From: Staphylococcus arlettae
Lineage (GTDB): Bacteria > Bacillota > Bacilli > Staphylococcales > Staphylococcaceae
DNA length: 64,000 nucleotides
Assembly (NCBI RefSeq): GCF_002902345.1
Contig: NZ_PPQB01000022.1
Location: forward strand, 78,816 to 142,815
Direction: 5' to 3'
The position numbers were made by a program, and so were the translations under genes. This document shows positions 1 to 8,679 of the stretch, in pieces. Below the pieces are notes generated by a model. That model searched no databases, was not told where the DNA came from, and was given only the letters and a program-made list of their open reading frames with translations. Position 1 is the first letter of the stretch, and each line of letters starts with the position of its first letter.

Positions 1-117
1 TGGCAAGGATGACTAGCATTGAAAAAAGCTTGGTTTGAAGCGCATTTTCAATACAGTCAGCTACTGCCCATATGAAAATAGACTAGGACGAATCAATATT
101 GTCCTAGCCTCTTGACA
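1..117. repeat. Dispersed intergenic repeat, copy 1
   Basis: This AT-rich non-coding block is nearly repeated at about 47003-47117. Shared stretches include gcgcattttcaata/gcagtcagctactgcc and the closing imperfect palindrome gactaggac...gtcctagcctc, which could act as a bidirectional terminator. Repeats of this kind are scattered between genes in staphylococci of the saprophyticus group. It contains no credible ORF. The stretch to base 200 holds nothing else I can recognise. Confidence 0.7.
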
Positions 118-200
118 GTATAAAATATCATTTTTCAAATAATAGTAAAAAGAACAGTCAACATGGAGCTCCTCATTTTCACAAAATAGGTCATTTGCCC

Positions 201-1619
201 TTAATGTTGATGCTGCATTATCAATTCTGCCAAACATTGAATGGCTGGCTCCATATCTTGTTCAGCAATATAAGCGTAAGAAAAACGTAAATATTGTTTG
301 GCTTCATTGTCATAAATTTCACCTGGATAAATAATTAAGCCTTGCTCAAGCGCTTGGTTGAATAGTGTTTTCATATCTATAGGTACCGTCAACTGAAACC
401 AAATATAAAAAGAGCCTTGAGGTTGTTGCCATGTACCACAATCAGCTAGATATGTTTCTAAACATTGCATAAAATGTGCACTTTTACGCTGTAATGTCTG
501 CCGTAATTGTATTAAATGATTATGATAATATTTAGGTTCTGTTAACCACTTTTGGGCGATAAATTGTGCTATAGAGCTGGCACCATAGTCATTTTGCATT
601 TTCAAATCTGCTAAATGACTAATGACACGCTCATCACCGACAATCCAACCTACACGCAAACCAGGACTTACCGTTTTGGATAAACTTCCTAAATATAATA
701 CATTATCGTTATTGTCGAGCGCCTTCATTGGTAACGGTCTGTCACCCTCAAACCATAAATCACCATACACATCATCTTCAACGATAGGTATACCTTGTTG
801 TTGGCATTGATTAATAATTTTTTGCTTTTGTGTCTTACTATACGTATGTTGTGTAGGATTATGTAACGTTGGAATACAGTAAAATATACTATGCTTATAC
901 TCACTATTTGCACGAAAAATATGATTAATATGTTGTTCTATCGTTTCTATTTGTATCGGTAACATCTTTGCTTTCATACTATGCCACGTATGCACAGAAT
1001 TAATATACGATGGGGTTTCAATTAATACTTTAGACTGTGGTACTAATAAACCATCGGCAATTAACTTCAACCCTTGTAACGCACCTGACACGATACAAAT
1101 TTGCTCAACATTACAACTAATGCCTTTGCGTGCCAAATGCTCGACAACAGCATGACGTAAAGCTAATTTCCCTTTCGGTGGTTCGTAATTAGTTGTTAAC
1201 GCGCCTTCCACATCTTGTGCGATTATCTCTTTAAACAAATCATTAGGGATTAATTCTGGTGCTAATTCACCAGTTCCTGTGCGTATTAAGTGTGTATCAA
1301 ATTCTAACTCATTAATTTTGCGAATATAATATTGATTATTTTGTGACCTGCTATGGCCAAAATAATCATGCCACCGTATATTATCTTTAACAAATTGATT
1401 CCATTTGTACTGCGAAACGTAGACACCACGTTTTTCGATACGATCTATTGCACCGTAACTTTCCAAAATATCAAATGCTTCTATGATTGTAGAACGATTA
1501 ACTCGATACTGTTGCGCAAGTACACGTTGACTAGGTAATTTATCTCCTGGCCGTAAGCTATTGTCAGTCATTTGCGTTAAAATATCATCGACAATATATT
1601 GATACTTTGCTTGCTTCAT
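201..1619 (-). CDS. MocR/PdxR-family transcriptional regulator (GntR HTH plus aminotransferase-like domain)
   Basis: The 472-residue protein has an N-terminal GntR winged helix (residues about 1-75, with LRPGDKLPSQRVLA and RSTIIEAFDILESYG) joined by a linker to a fold-type I aminotransferase-like domain. The PLP-binding lysine is near residue 316 in SLSKTVSPGLRVGW. MocR proteins sense PLP or an amino-acid adduct and usually control a divergent gene. Here that is the LysE-family exporter starting at 1793, so it probably regulates amino-acid export. The intergenic region contains repeated TTGG-rich boxes that fit a MocR operator. The length is normal for the family and the domain looks intact. 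The ligand is unknown; pdxST is not adjacent, so I do not call it PdxR. Confidence 0.9.
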   Translation of the reverse strand: MKQAKYQYIVDDILTQMTDNSLRPGDKLPSQRVLAQQYRVNRSTIIEAFDILESYGAIDRIEKRGVYVSQYKWNQFVKDNIRWHDYFGHSRSQNNQYYIRKINELEFDTHLIRTGTGELAPELIPNDLFKEIIAQDVEGALTTNYEPPKGKLALRHAVVEHLARKGISCNVEQICIVSGALQGLKLIADGLLVPQSKVLIETPSYINSVHTWHSMKAKMLPIQIETIEQHINHIFRANSEYKHSIFYCIPTLHNPTQHTYSKTQKQKIINQCQQQGIPIVEDDVYGDLWFEGDRPLPMKALDNNDNVLYLGSLSKTVSPGLRVGWIVGDERVISHLADLKMQNDYGASSIAQFIAQKWLTEPKYYHNHLIQLRQTLQRKSAHFMQCLETYLADCGTWQQPQGSFYIWFQLTVPIDMKTLFNQALEQGLIIYPGEIYDNEAKQYLRFSYAYIAEQDMEPAIQCLAELIMQHQH

Positions 1620-1631
1620 TTTACACTCTCC

Positions 1632-1755
1632 CTTGGTTGGGATTTTAATTCACAACTGGTTGGTTTATTTAAGTAATAGTTATTGTATCATAAAACCATA
1701 TTAGCAATAATTCACATTCCATTATAGCTACAACCATCCAATCTGGTTGGTTTAT
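1632..1755. promoter_or_regulatory. Repeated operator boxes between MocR gene and exporter
   Basis: The 13-mer CTGGTTGGTTTAT occurs twice in direct orientation at 1656-1668 and 1743-1755. A weaker TTGGTTGGGATTTTA copy lies at about 1633-1647, next to the regulator start. Direct-repeat boxes in a divergent intergenic region are characteristic of MocR/PdxR operators. The binding itself is inferred. Confidence 0.6.
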
Positions 1756-1792
1756 ATCGTTTTAAAATACTTCATGAAAGTAGAGGCATGTT

Positions 1793-2410
1793 ATGTTACA
1801 ACCTATACTACACGGCTTTTTACTCGCTTTAGGGCTCATTTTACCCTTAGGTGCACAGAATGTCTTTGTTTTTAATCAAGGGGCAAACCATCGCAAATTA
1901 ATACATGCCATGCCTGTCATCGTCACTGCGGGTCTTTGTGATACGTTACTTATTATCTTAGCGATTTTGGGCGTTTCGTTAGTTTTAATGTCTTTACCTG
2001 CATTACAATTAGTTATCTATATTATCGGCTTGGTATTTTTATTTTATATGGCTTGGTCACTTTGGCATGAACAACCAAATAATTTGGCTCAACAACACTC
2101 AATGTCAGCTAAAAAACAAATAGGATTTGCGCTATCCGTATCATTATTGAATCCACATGCCATCATGGATACTATTGGTGTAATTGGCACTAGCGCATCA
2201 GTCTATACTGGCTCAGATAAACTATTATTTAGTCTGGCTACTATTCTTGTATCGTGGTTATGGTTTATCTTACTAGCTATACTGGGAAAATTACTAGGCT
2301 CAATAGATAAGACTGGTAAATACATCTTACTGTTGAATAAAGTGTCGAGTATTATTGTGTTAATTGTTAGCATAATCATTATTAATAATATAATTCGTTT
2401 ATTATTGTAA
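1793..2410 (+). CDS. LysE/ArgO-family amino-acid exporter
   Basis: This is a 205-residue hydrophobic protein with about six membrane segments. The N-terminus (GFLLALGLILPLGAQNVFVFNQG) is the signature of LysE/ArgO exporters, including the conserved LGAQN. Family members export basic amino acids such as lysine and arginine across the cytoplasmic membrane. It is transcribed divergently from the MocR-type regulator and has operator-like boxes in its leader, so substrate-induced control is likely. The length matches ArgO and the ATG start is the natural one. The exact amino acid cannot be read from the sequence. Confidence 0.88.
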   Translation: MLQPILHGFLLALGLILPLGAQNVFVFNQGANHRKLIHAMPVIVTAGLCDTLLIILAILGVSLVLMSLPALQLVIYIIGLVFLFYMAWSLWHEQPNNLAQQHSMSAKKQIGFALSVSLLNPHAIMDTIGVIGTSASVYTGSDKLLFSLATILVSWLWFILLAILGKLLGSIDKTGKYILLLNKVSSIIVLIVSIIIINNIIRLLL

Positions 2411-2432
2411 TGACATCTATAACAAGATATAT

Positions 2433-2555
2433 AAAGTCTCTGACTTTGTTGGCAATTTTTGTGCACGCATTTCGCGGGCACTGCCTTAGCATGTAGTCTT
2501 CGGCTAGTGCTCTTCCCGCAGGAGTCGCCCCAAATCACTGCCAATATTATAATTT
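2433..2555. repeat. Dispersed repeat family B, copy 1
   Basis: It starts AAAGTCTCTGACTTTGTTGGC and contains GTGCACGCATTTCGCGGGCACTGCC, a GTAGTCTTCGG core and an ending CACTGCCAA. It matches 2659-2755 closely over its first 70 bases and 18974-19094 along its length. The GC-richer core within AT-rich flanks suggests a non-autonomous mobile or structured element. Confidence 0.7.
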
Positions 2556-2658
2556 ATGAATTGAAATCGATAGTGTTTATTATGTTATATAAATCAAATG
2601 ACAATTATCACATAAAGTCGATGTGAAATTGAATTTAGACTTTGTTTAAGACTGTCTA

Positions 2659-2755
2659 TAAAGTCTCTGACTTTGTTGGCAGTTTCTGTGCACGCATTCC
2701 GCGGGCACTGCCTTAGCATGTATTCTCACACTATTTCCCTTCGGGCGTCAGCACG
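2659..2755. repeat. Dispersed repeat family B, copy 2 (diverged 3' part)
   Basis: The first 70 or so bases match the copy at 2433. After GCCTTAGCATGTA the sequence diverges (TTCTCACACTATTTCCCTTCGGGCG), so this looks like a truncated or chimeric copy lying only about 225 bases from the first. Confidence 0.65.
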
Positions 2756-2834
2756 CTAAAAAATTAGTACAATAAGTTAACCAAGAACTTGGTTATTTCT
2801 TAATATCATTAAGTATACAAAATTTTATAAAACT

Positions 2835-2885
2835 AAAATAAACGTCAATTTCTATATTTTCTCAATAGAAATTGACGTTTATTTT
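2835..2885. terminator. Long perfect hairpin, probable bidirectional terminator
   Basis: AAAATAAACGTCAATTTCTAT pairs with its reverse complement across a 9-base loop, and the arms have T-rich tails. It lies downstream of the ABC transporter operon read on the minus strand. A related hairpin (core CGCCAATTTCTAG) is found at 12893-12932. Confidence 0.75.
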
Positions 2886-2986
2886 TAGTCAGGTATATTT
2901 ATGTCCGGAACACTTAATTATTGTTTGTCATTAAATTAAAAGTCCAGAATACAAGGCTATTCCACAGAAAAGTATTTCCTAGTACC

Positions 2987-3649
2987 TTACTTTTCTGTAA
3001 GTACGCCGTCCTCCATATGATAGACGTGATCACAATACTCTGTTAAGCGCTCATCATGTGTCACAACAATACAAGTTTTATTCAGTGCTTTCACTTGTTG
3101 CTGTAAAATCTCCATGACAGCAATCGCATTTTCGGTATCTAAAGCTGCTGTTGGTTCGTCAGCTAAAATTACGGATGGTTTAGTGTACAAGGCTTTGGCT
3201 ATAGCTACACGTTGTTTTTGACCACCTGAGATGTCGCTTGGTAATTTGTGTTGCACGCCTGTTAACCCCAACTGAGTCATCAGGTTGTTATATTCACTTT
3301 GAGACATAACCTCTTGTTTTTGTTTACGTAATAATTTGAACTGTTGACTCACATCTAAAAAGGGCACCAAATTCGTCGCTTGTAAAATAAATCCAATTTC
3401 TTGTAACCGTGTACGTGCAAGTTGTTTTTGATTCATCATAGAAATAGCTTGATTTTGAATAGTAACTTCTCCAGATGTCGGTGTTTGTAAAGCACCTACT
3501 ATAGTTAAAAACGTACTTTTACCAGAACCAGATGGGCCAACAATGGCATTTAATTCTCCTTGTTGAAACGTAATACTAGTAGGTTTGACCGCTTCTATTA
3601 TCTGATTGCCATCTTTAAATGATTTCGAGACATTCTCACAAATTAGCAT
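2987..3649 (-). CDS. ABC transporter ATP-binding protein (MacB/HrtA-like)
   Basis: The 220-residue ATPase has Walker A GPSGSGKST (residues 38-46), the signature ISGGQKQRVAIAKAL (about 138-152), Walker B VILADEPTAALD and the H-loop VVTHDERL. It belongs to the LolD/HrtA/DevA class that pairs with FtsX-like permeases. The permease gene (3664-4713) lies just upstream with a 14-base gap, so the two form an operon. Such pairs in staphylococci export haem, peptides or antimicrobials. It resembles HrtA but the partner differs enough that I leave the substrate open. Confidence 0.9.
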   Translation of the reverse strand: MLICENVSKSFKDGNQIIEAVKPTSITFQQGELNAIVGPSGSGKSTFLTIVGALQTPTSGEVTIQNQAISMMNQKQLARTRLQEIGFILQATNLVPFLDVSQQFKLLRKQKQEVMSQSEYNNLMTQLGLTGVQHKLPSDISGGQKQRVAIAKALYTKPSVILADEPTAALDTENAIAVMEILQQQVKALNKTCIVVTHDERLTEYCDHVYHMEDGVLTEK

Positions 3650-3663
3650 ACTGTATCCTCCTA

Positions 3664-4713
3664 TTACCCAATCGCTTTTAATGGGTCAATTTTTCTAATA
3701 GATAAAATTGAAAACAAACTACCTAGTAATGATACTAAAATTAAGACGATGCCAAAAATGAGTAACGTTAAAACTTCAAACTTCACCGGTACCGCTTCAG
3801 GTAGAAAGAGACTCGTTAGTAACGTTAATCCTAAACCTATAACCGTGCCGATACAAGCTAATATAAACGTTTGTGCTACTACTACTTGTGCCAAGTAACT
3901 ATTCGTAAATCCTTGTGCTTTTAAAACACCAAACAAATGCGTTTTTTGTAATGTAATAACATAAAGGAAAATGCCAATAACAGTAGCAGAAATAACAAAT
4001 AAAAACGTAATCATAAAGTTTAATGTTAAGTTTTGTGCTTGATAGCCTGGCAATTGTTCAATGAAGTTATCTATAGACACCGCTTCTTTATCATTCTCTA
4101 GTTGCTGTGACGACCAGTTATCATCTTTAACGACGACTGCATTAGTTTGGTCATTTTGTAATTTCGTATTGATATTTGCTATTGTATTATTATTCGTAAA
4201 TAGTACTGGTGAAGCATTGTATTTAGCACTTTCAGTAAAACCAACTATTTTCAATTTTTCGTCCGATTGCGATAACGTTAAAGTATCATCAATTTGAAAG
4301 CCTTTTGTTTTCAATGTTTCATCAGCAACAACCTCATTATCGGCTGTGGCTTGACGGCCATCAATCAAATCAGGCATTAGAAAACTATTTTTTGTCACAC
4401 CAAAAAGCAATGCATTTTCTTCGACATCACCATTAGACGCAATAACACCTGTCTGTTTCAATGTCGTTTGTTTATCATACGTACCTTTCACATCATCTGC
4501 GTTAAACAACGATTGTTCCACTGTTTGATTTGCATCTTTATTTAAAATAATAGCGTCAGCATGCCATTTATCTATGCCTTCTCTATTCATATTCATTAAG
4601 CCATTGGCTAAACCCGATAATAAAAACAGTAAATAACTTATCATAATTAACACACCAATGATCAAACTGAATTTTAATTTATTGCGTTTGATTTCATTCC
4701 AAGCTAAAAACAT
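3664..4713 (-). CDS. FtsX-like ABC transporter permease (HrtB/DevC-type)
   Basis: The 349-residue protein has one N-terminal membrane segment (about residues 15-37), a roughly 190-residue extracellular domain and three C-terminal membrane segments (about 228-345). That is the layout of MacB/HrtB-type permeases. It probably dimerises and works with the ATPase encoded immediately downstream. Mechanotransmission-type transporters of this class move substrates from the outer face of the membrane. There is no adjacent two-component system, which argues against a bacitracin-type sensor module. The substrate is unknown. Confidence 0.87.
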   Translation of the reverse strand: MFLAWNEIKRNKLKFSLIIGVLIMISYLLFLLSGLANGLMNMNREGIDKWHADAIILNKDANQTVEQSLFNADDVKGTYDKQTTLKQTGVIASNGDVEENALLFGVTKNSFLMPDLIDGRQATADNEVVADETLKTKGFQIDDTLTLSQSDEKLKIVGFTESAKYNASPVLFTNNNTIANINTKLQNDQTNAVVVKDDNWSSQQLENDKEAVSIDNFIEQLPGYQAQNLTLNFMITFLFVISATVIGIFLYVITLQKTHLFGVLKAQGFTNSYLAQVVVAQTFILACIGTVIGLGLTLLTSLFLPEAVPVKFEVLTLLIFGIVLILVSLLGSLFSILSIRKIDPLKAIG

Positions 4714-4810
4714 AACTCACCTCTTCTACTTACTAATTGCTGCTTCTCCATCTTACACTTTCTACTAAAACATTTATAGTTACGCATCAGTATTACACGT
4801 CAACAACTTA

Positions 4811-5188
4811 TCATTTATCAAGGTCTTCCAATAAATCATGTAATTCTTGAAGGTCTTGTTCATTTAATTCTTTTTGTTCAACGAAATTTAATACTAGGGA
4901 TTTCACATCACCACCATAGAGTTGATTAACTAACGTTTTAGTTTTTTCATATTTCATATAATCTTCCTCCACTGTTGGTGTGTACTGATAAACGCCATCT
5001 TGTTTTTCCCTAGATAACAGTCCTTTTTTATATAAACGCGTAATTAATGTACGTATCGTCTTTTCATTCCACGCTTTAGACTGTTGTACTTGCTCAATAA
5101 TATGATTCGCAGATAAGGGGGACTGTGTCCATAAGACATTAATAATTTCCCACTCTGCATTTGAAATATCAGGTGCTTTCTCAGTCAT
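4811..5188 (-). CDS. blaI: BlaI/MecI-family beta-lactamase repressor
   Basis: The 125-residue protein has an N-terminal winged helix (ISNAEWEIINVLW ... TIRTLITRLYKKGLL) and a C-terminal dimerisation region, the normal BlaI/MecI length and motif pattern. It represses bla transcription as a dimer until it is cleaved after BlaR1 activation. Its start overlaps the end of blaR1 by 8 bases, so the two are translationally coupled. The TACA-TGTA dyads at 6978-6991 and 7008-7021 are the expected binding sites. Confidence 0.93.
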   Translation of the reverse strand: MTEKAPDISNAEWEIINVLWTQSPLSANHIIEQVQQSKAWNEKTIRTLITRLYKKGLLSREKQDGVYQYTPTVEEDYMKYEKTKTLVNQLYGGDVKSLVLNFVEQKELNEQDLQELHDLLEDLDK

Positions 5189-6947
5189 TAATTATTCCTC
5201 TCTCCTTCAAAATAGCCTTACTTATAGCTTTAGCTTGTGTTCCTGATGCATTTGCTGCTCCATGTACATGTGTTGAAAAGTAATATGTGTTATTAGCTGT
5301 TGTCACATATCCTGTATACCAACCATTTTGTAGTTTGCCATTTACTTTACCAGTACCTGTTTTCCCATAGAGTTGCGCTTTTTGATAGTCTTGTTCATGT
5401 AGCAATGTATCTAAATAAGCAACATCACTTGCGCGAAAGTCTAACTGTTGTTGTTTTACCGTTGCTAAAAGTTTCACTTGTTCTAAATTAGACACTTTAA
5501 GGGCGTCTTCTTGCCAATAAGCGGATGCATTACTTAAGGTTTCATTACCATAATTTAACGCTTGTAAATATTTACGCACTTCTGTGTTTCCTACCTGTTG
5601 ATTCAGTTTCTCGAAGTACCAATTCACTGAATAACGCATAGCACTCTGTACATCTTGGTCACGTTCCCATTCTGCAAAAGGGTATGACTCCCCTTGCCAC
5701 TGCTTTGTAGATTGTTGTGCTGATATTTTCTTTTGATCTAATCCAAAAAGTGCTAAATATATTTTGAAAGTCGAATCTGGTGCAAAGCGTTCTCTACTAC
5801 CTGACTCATTATAAACAGCGTACTGTTGTCGTTGTTGATCAAATAATACAAATGAACCTTCTAACTGGCGAAAATGTTCATGTTCATCTATGTGTCTTAA
5901 ATTATCTAATGCCTTCGTGTAACGTCCATTAGCATTTTCTTGTGCGCCTACTAAAGGTATTTGGACTATTAATAAACTAGAACATAGTACTACACCTATC
6001 ATCAAAAGCAAACGGCGGTGTGTCTGTTTATGAAAATTTTTGATTTGCAATATTCTTTGTTTTAGTTCTACTTTTTTTCCACTGAATGACTGAACATAGA
6101 TACTGTTCTCTTTTTGTACTCTAGACATTGTACTAGCAATAAGTGTCTGTCCATATAATTTATACTCTGCTGGTTGCAATTGAGTTAATACTTTTTGGTC
6201 TGCAATCAATTCACATTCTTTTTTCATATGGCGACGCACATAATAAAGTATGGGATTAAACCAAAAACATTTAGTTAATAAGTTAATAAACAATACATGT
6301 AAGGGGTCTTTGCGTTGAATATGCGCTAGTTCATGTAGCATCATATATTTGCATGCTTGTGCACTAAAGCGTTGATCCATATTGGTCGGTATAATAATCC
6401 AATAACCTCCCCACCAAAATGAAACAGGCGTTTCCACTAGAGGACTCTCTACTACAGATATGCGTTTATGAGCACTGTGTAACTTTACTATATTTAAACT
6501 TTCACCCACGCTAATCGATACTGTTGAGCGCACCAAATTGCGCAGTTGTAAACAGCCACGCACAAAATACACAATCCCTAAAAACACGCCTATAAGCCAC
6601 AATATCGTTACAAGCCACGTAATAGCTTCCCAATTCATTTGCGTTGTATTTAAAGTATAATCTTTTGTTTGCGACCAAGCATTGGGTGTACTCGTTGCTC
6701 CTGTTGTAGTTGCAGATTGACCAACATCACCCTGTTTGTGCGAGCTCACTAATCCTCTAATCCATTGTTGAGGTAATAATGGTATAAACATCGCTACGTA
6801 AACTAAATACCACATTTTATAGCTTATAGTGCTATGACAGTATTTCGTACATATCGCTTTAAATAAATATAAAAAAGCATAAACTATTACCGCACTTAAT
6901 GTACTCAATATTACAAATTTCAACACTCGCACATTCACCTCTTTCAT
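5181..6947 (-). CDS. blaR1: BlaR1-type beta-lactam sensor/signal transducer
   Basis: The 588-residue protein starts with membrane segments and a gluzincin protease domain with HELAH near residue 204. The C-terminal penicillin-sensor domain has PDSTFK near residue 392, YSVNW and KTGTG. Acylation of the serine by a beta-lactam activates the cytoplasmic protease, which leads to loss of BlaI. The length matches S. aureus BlaR1 (about 585). It is divergent from blaZ and shares an 89-base operator region. All catalytic motifs I looked for are present, so the locus should be inducible. Confidence 0.93.
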   Translation of the reverse strand: MKEVNVRVLKFVILSTLSAVIVYAFLYLFKAICTKYCHSTISYKMWYLVYVAMFIPLLPQQWIRGLVSSHKQGDVGQSATTTGATSTPNAWSQTKDYTLNTTQMNWEAITWLVTILWLIGVFLGIVYFVRGCLQLRNLVRSTVSISVGESLNIVKLHSAHKRISVVESPLVETPVSFWWGGYWIIIPTNMDQRFSAQACKYMMLHELAHIQRKDPLHVLFINLLTKCFWFNPILYYVRRHMKKECELIADQKVLTQLQPAEYKLYGQTLIASTMSRVQKENSIYVQSFSGKKVELKQRILQIKNFHKQTHRRLLLMIGVVLCSSLLIVQIPLVGAQENANGRYTKALDNLRHIDEHEHFRQLEGSFVLFDQQRQQYAVYNESGSRERFAPDSTFKIYLALFGLDQKKISAQQSTKQWQGESYPFAEWERDQDVQSAMRYSVNWYFEKLNQQVGNTEVRKYLQALNYGNETLSNASAYWQEDALKVSNLEQVKLLATVKQQQLDFRASDVAYLDTLLHEQDYQKAQLYGKTGTGKVNGKLQNGWYTGYVTTANNTYYFSTHVHGAANASGTQAKAISKAILKERGIIND

Positions 6948-6966
6948 TATTTCCCATGATACTTGC

Positions 6967-7021
6967 TTGACTTAAATATTACAAGTGTAATATAATCATT
7001 CATGAAGATTACATTTGTAAT
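6967..7021. promoter_or_regulatory. blaZ promoter with two BlaI operator dyads
   Basis: On the plus strand TTGACT (6967-6972) and TATAAT (6991-6996) are 18 bases apart. The dyads ATTACAAGTGTAAT (6978-6991) and ATTACATTTGTAAT (7008-7021) match the TACANNTGTA core of bla/mec operators. One overlaps the spacer and the other lies just downstream of the start site, as in the classic divergent blaZ-blaR1 control region. Confidence 0.85.
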
Positions 7022-7036
7022 ATTTAGGAGGTAACT

Positions 7037-7885
7037 ATGAAAAAGTTTTTTACTATCTTTGTCTTACTCTGTGTTTGCTTCGCTTACACAACTGCTACTG
7101 CTTCAGCGCAAGGTTTAACTAAATTAGAACATAAAAATGATGCCACAGTAGGTGTTTATGGCATTAATACTGCTACTGGACAAACTTATTCGCACAACGC
7201 TGATACCCGTTTTGCTTATGCATCAACATTTAAAGCCATTACAAGTGGTTTATTATTACAACAAAGTTCTCCTGAAGCATTAAACAAGACTGTCACTATA
7301 AAAGAGTCAGATATCGTGGCATATTCACCTGTTACTGAACAATATGTTGGAAAAACAATGACCCTACGTCAACTCATTTCCGCTGCTATGTTACAGAGTG
7401 ACAATACTGCTAGCAATATCATAATGGAGCAACTCGGTGGTCTGGATCAAATTTCGTCTCGTTTACAAGCACTCGGAGATACAACAACAAACCCACAACG
7501 TTACGAACCTGAGTTAAACAACTATGACCCTCAAAGTACAGCAGATACATCAACACCTCGTGCTACTGCCCATAGTTTACAACAGCTGTTAACAACTGAT
7601 GCAGTTGCACCACAACAACGCAAGTTCTTACAAAATTTAATGTTTAATAATGAAACAGGCGATAGTTTAATCAAAAAAGGTGTTCCAGACAGTTATAAAG
7701 TAGGCGACAAAAGTGGTCAGGGTACAACTTATGGTACACGTAATGATGTTGCCCTCATATATCCAAAACATCAAACTAAGCCAATTGTTTTAGTCGTCTT
7801 TACGAAACATCAGCAACAAGACGCACAACCACAAGATGAGTTAGTTGCACAAGCAGCACGTCATGCAATACATCAGCTCGATTAA
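7037..7885 (+). CDS. blaZ: Class A beta-lactamase (BlaZ/BlaARL-like)
   Basis: The 282-residue enzyme has an N-terminal signal peptide ending near ATASAQG. Motifs are STFK (active serine at residue 63), SDN, the omega-loop RYEPELNNY with the general-base glutamate, and KSG. It hydrolyses penicillins. Unlike S. aureus BlaZ I see no lipobox cysteine at the cleavage site, so it is probably a freely secreted form. The protein is clearly related to BlaZ but diverged at many positions. With no Tn552-type transposase or resolvase nearby, it looks like an intrinsic chromosomal locus such as blaARL of S. arlettae. Confidence 0.93.
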   Translation: MKKFFTIFVLLCVCFAYTTATASAQGLTKLEHKNDATVGVYGINTATGQTYSHNADTRFAYASTFKAITSGLLLQQSSPEALNKTVTIKESDIVAYSPVTEQYVGKTMTLRQLISAAMLQSDNTASNIIMEQLGGLDQISSRLQALGDTTTNPQRYEPELNNYDPQSTADTSTPRATAHSLQQLLTTDAVAPQQRKFLQNLMFNNETGDSLIKKGVPDSYKVGDKSGQGTTYGTRNDVALIYPKHQTKPIVLVVFTKHQQQDAQPQDELVAQAARHAIHQLD

Positions 7886-7976
7886 CTTTAAGAATTTACG
7901 CAGACAAATATTTATTAATTATGCACTACTGTATCGCAACTGATTATTTAAATATTTACACTAACCAACAACACTT

Positions 7977-8007
7977 AGAGCTGGAACATGATTAATGTCC
8001 CAGCTCT
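7977..8007. terminator. Bidirectional terminator hairpin
   Basis: AGAGCTGG...CCCAGCTCT with an inner AACAT/ATGT pairing lies between convergent blaZ and the MaoC-like gene, followed by ATTTTCAT. A similar GGGACA-type hairpin recurs at 43685-43722. Confidence 0.7.
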
Positions 8008-8100
8008 ATTTTCATACCTTGTTTTGATTATTAAGAACACATAGCCACCAACATCATACTACAATGCTTCGACTAAGCAGCTGCCTATATTTATTAATAT

Positions 8101-8526
8101 TTAACGATGCATTAAGGCCGTCACTTCACCTGCAAATACCTTCTGCTCATTTTGATTATAAGTATTTAACGCAACCGTCAGTCTCCCCGTAGTCTCTTTC
8201 ATATGAGTTTTATCGATGACTTCCACTATGACATATAGGCGATCATCAGGATAAACAGGTTTCATAAATTTAACATTATTCATTTCAGTTCCTGCTATAA
8301 CTTCTGAACCATATTTACCTTCTTCTACCCATAATTTAAAAGTCAATGCCAATGTATGGATGCCCGAAGCAATGATACCTTTAAAGCGCGTATCTGCTGC
8401 TTTGTTTTTATCAATATGCATATATTGCGGATCATACATTTGTGCAAATTCCATAATATCTGCTTCTGTTACTGTATAGCTTTGCGTAGTATATGTGTCA
8501 CCTATGCCAAACGCATCTAAATTCAT
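8101..8526 (-). CDS. MaoC-like (R)-hydratase/dehydratase-type hotdog protein
   Basis: The 141-residue single-domain protein has the hydratase motif YDPQYMHIDKNKAADTRFKGIIASG, with the catalytic Asp and His. MaoC-like proteins hydrate enoyl-CoA or enoyl-ACP substrates. It is a stand-alone gene between blaZ and the glutamate dehydrogenase gene and gives no pathway context. Length and motif order are normal for the family. Its substrate is not known. Confidence 0.85.
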   Translation of the reverse strand: MNLDAFGIGDTYTTQSYTVTEADIMEFAQMYDPQYMHIDKNKAADTRFKGIIASGIHTLALTFKLWVEEGKYGSEVIAGTEMNNVKFMKPVYPDDRLYVIVEVIDKTHMKETTGRLTVALNTYNQNEQKVFAGEVTALMHR

Positions 8527-8679
8527 CCTCGTCTCTCCTTACGTTTAGTTATTACCTACAAGTGTATCAAAATTTCATTATATATAGAGAAGCCACTTAT
8601 GTTATTAAGGGCAATAATAAAAAACCTATATTGTGTTTATATGTAATTATAAACACAATATAGGTTTTAAGACATTTGT

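Larger units (their letters stand above)
2411..2986. other. Gene-free region with repeats and a terminator
   Basis: This 576-base stretch has no supported gene. It holds two copies of a repeat (2433-2555 and 2659-2755) and a perfect 21-bp hairpin (2835-2885). The remainder is AT-rich with nothing recognisable. Confidence 0.8.
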
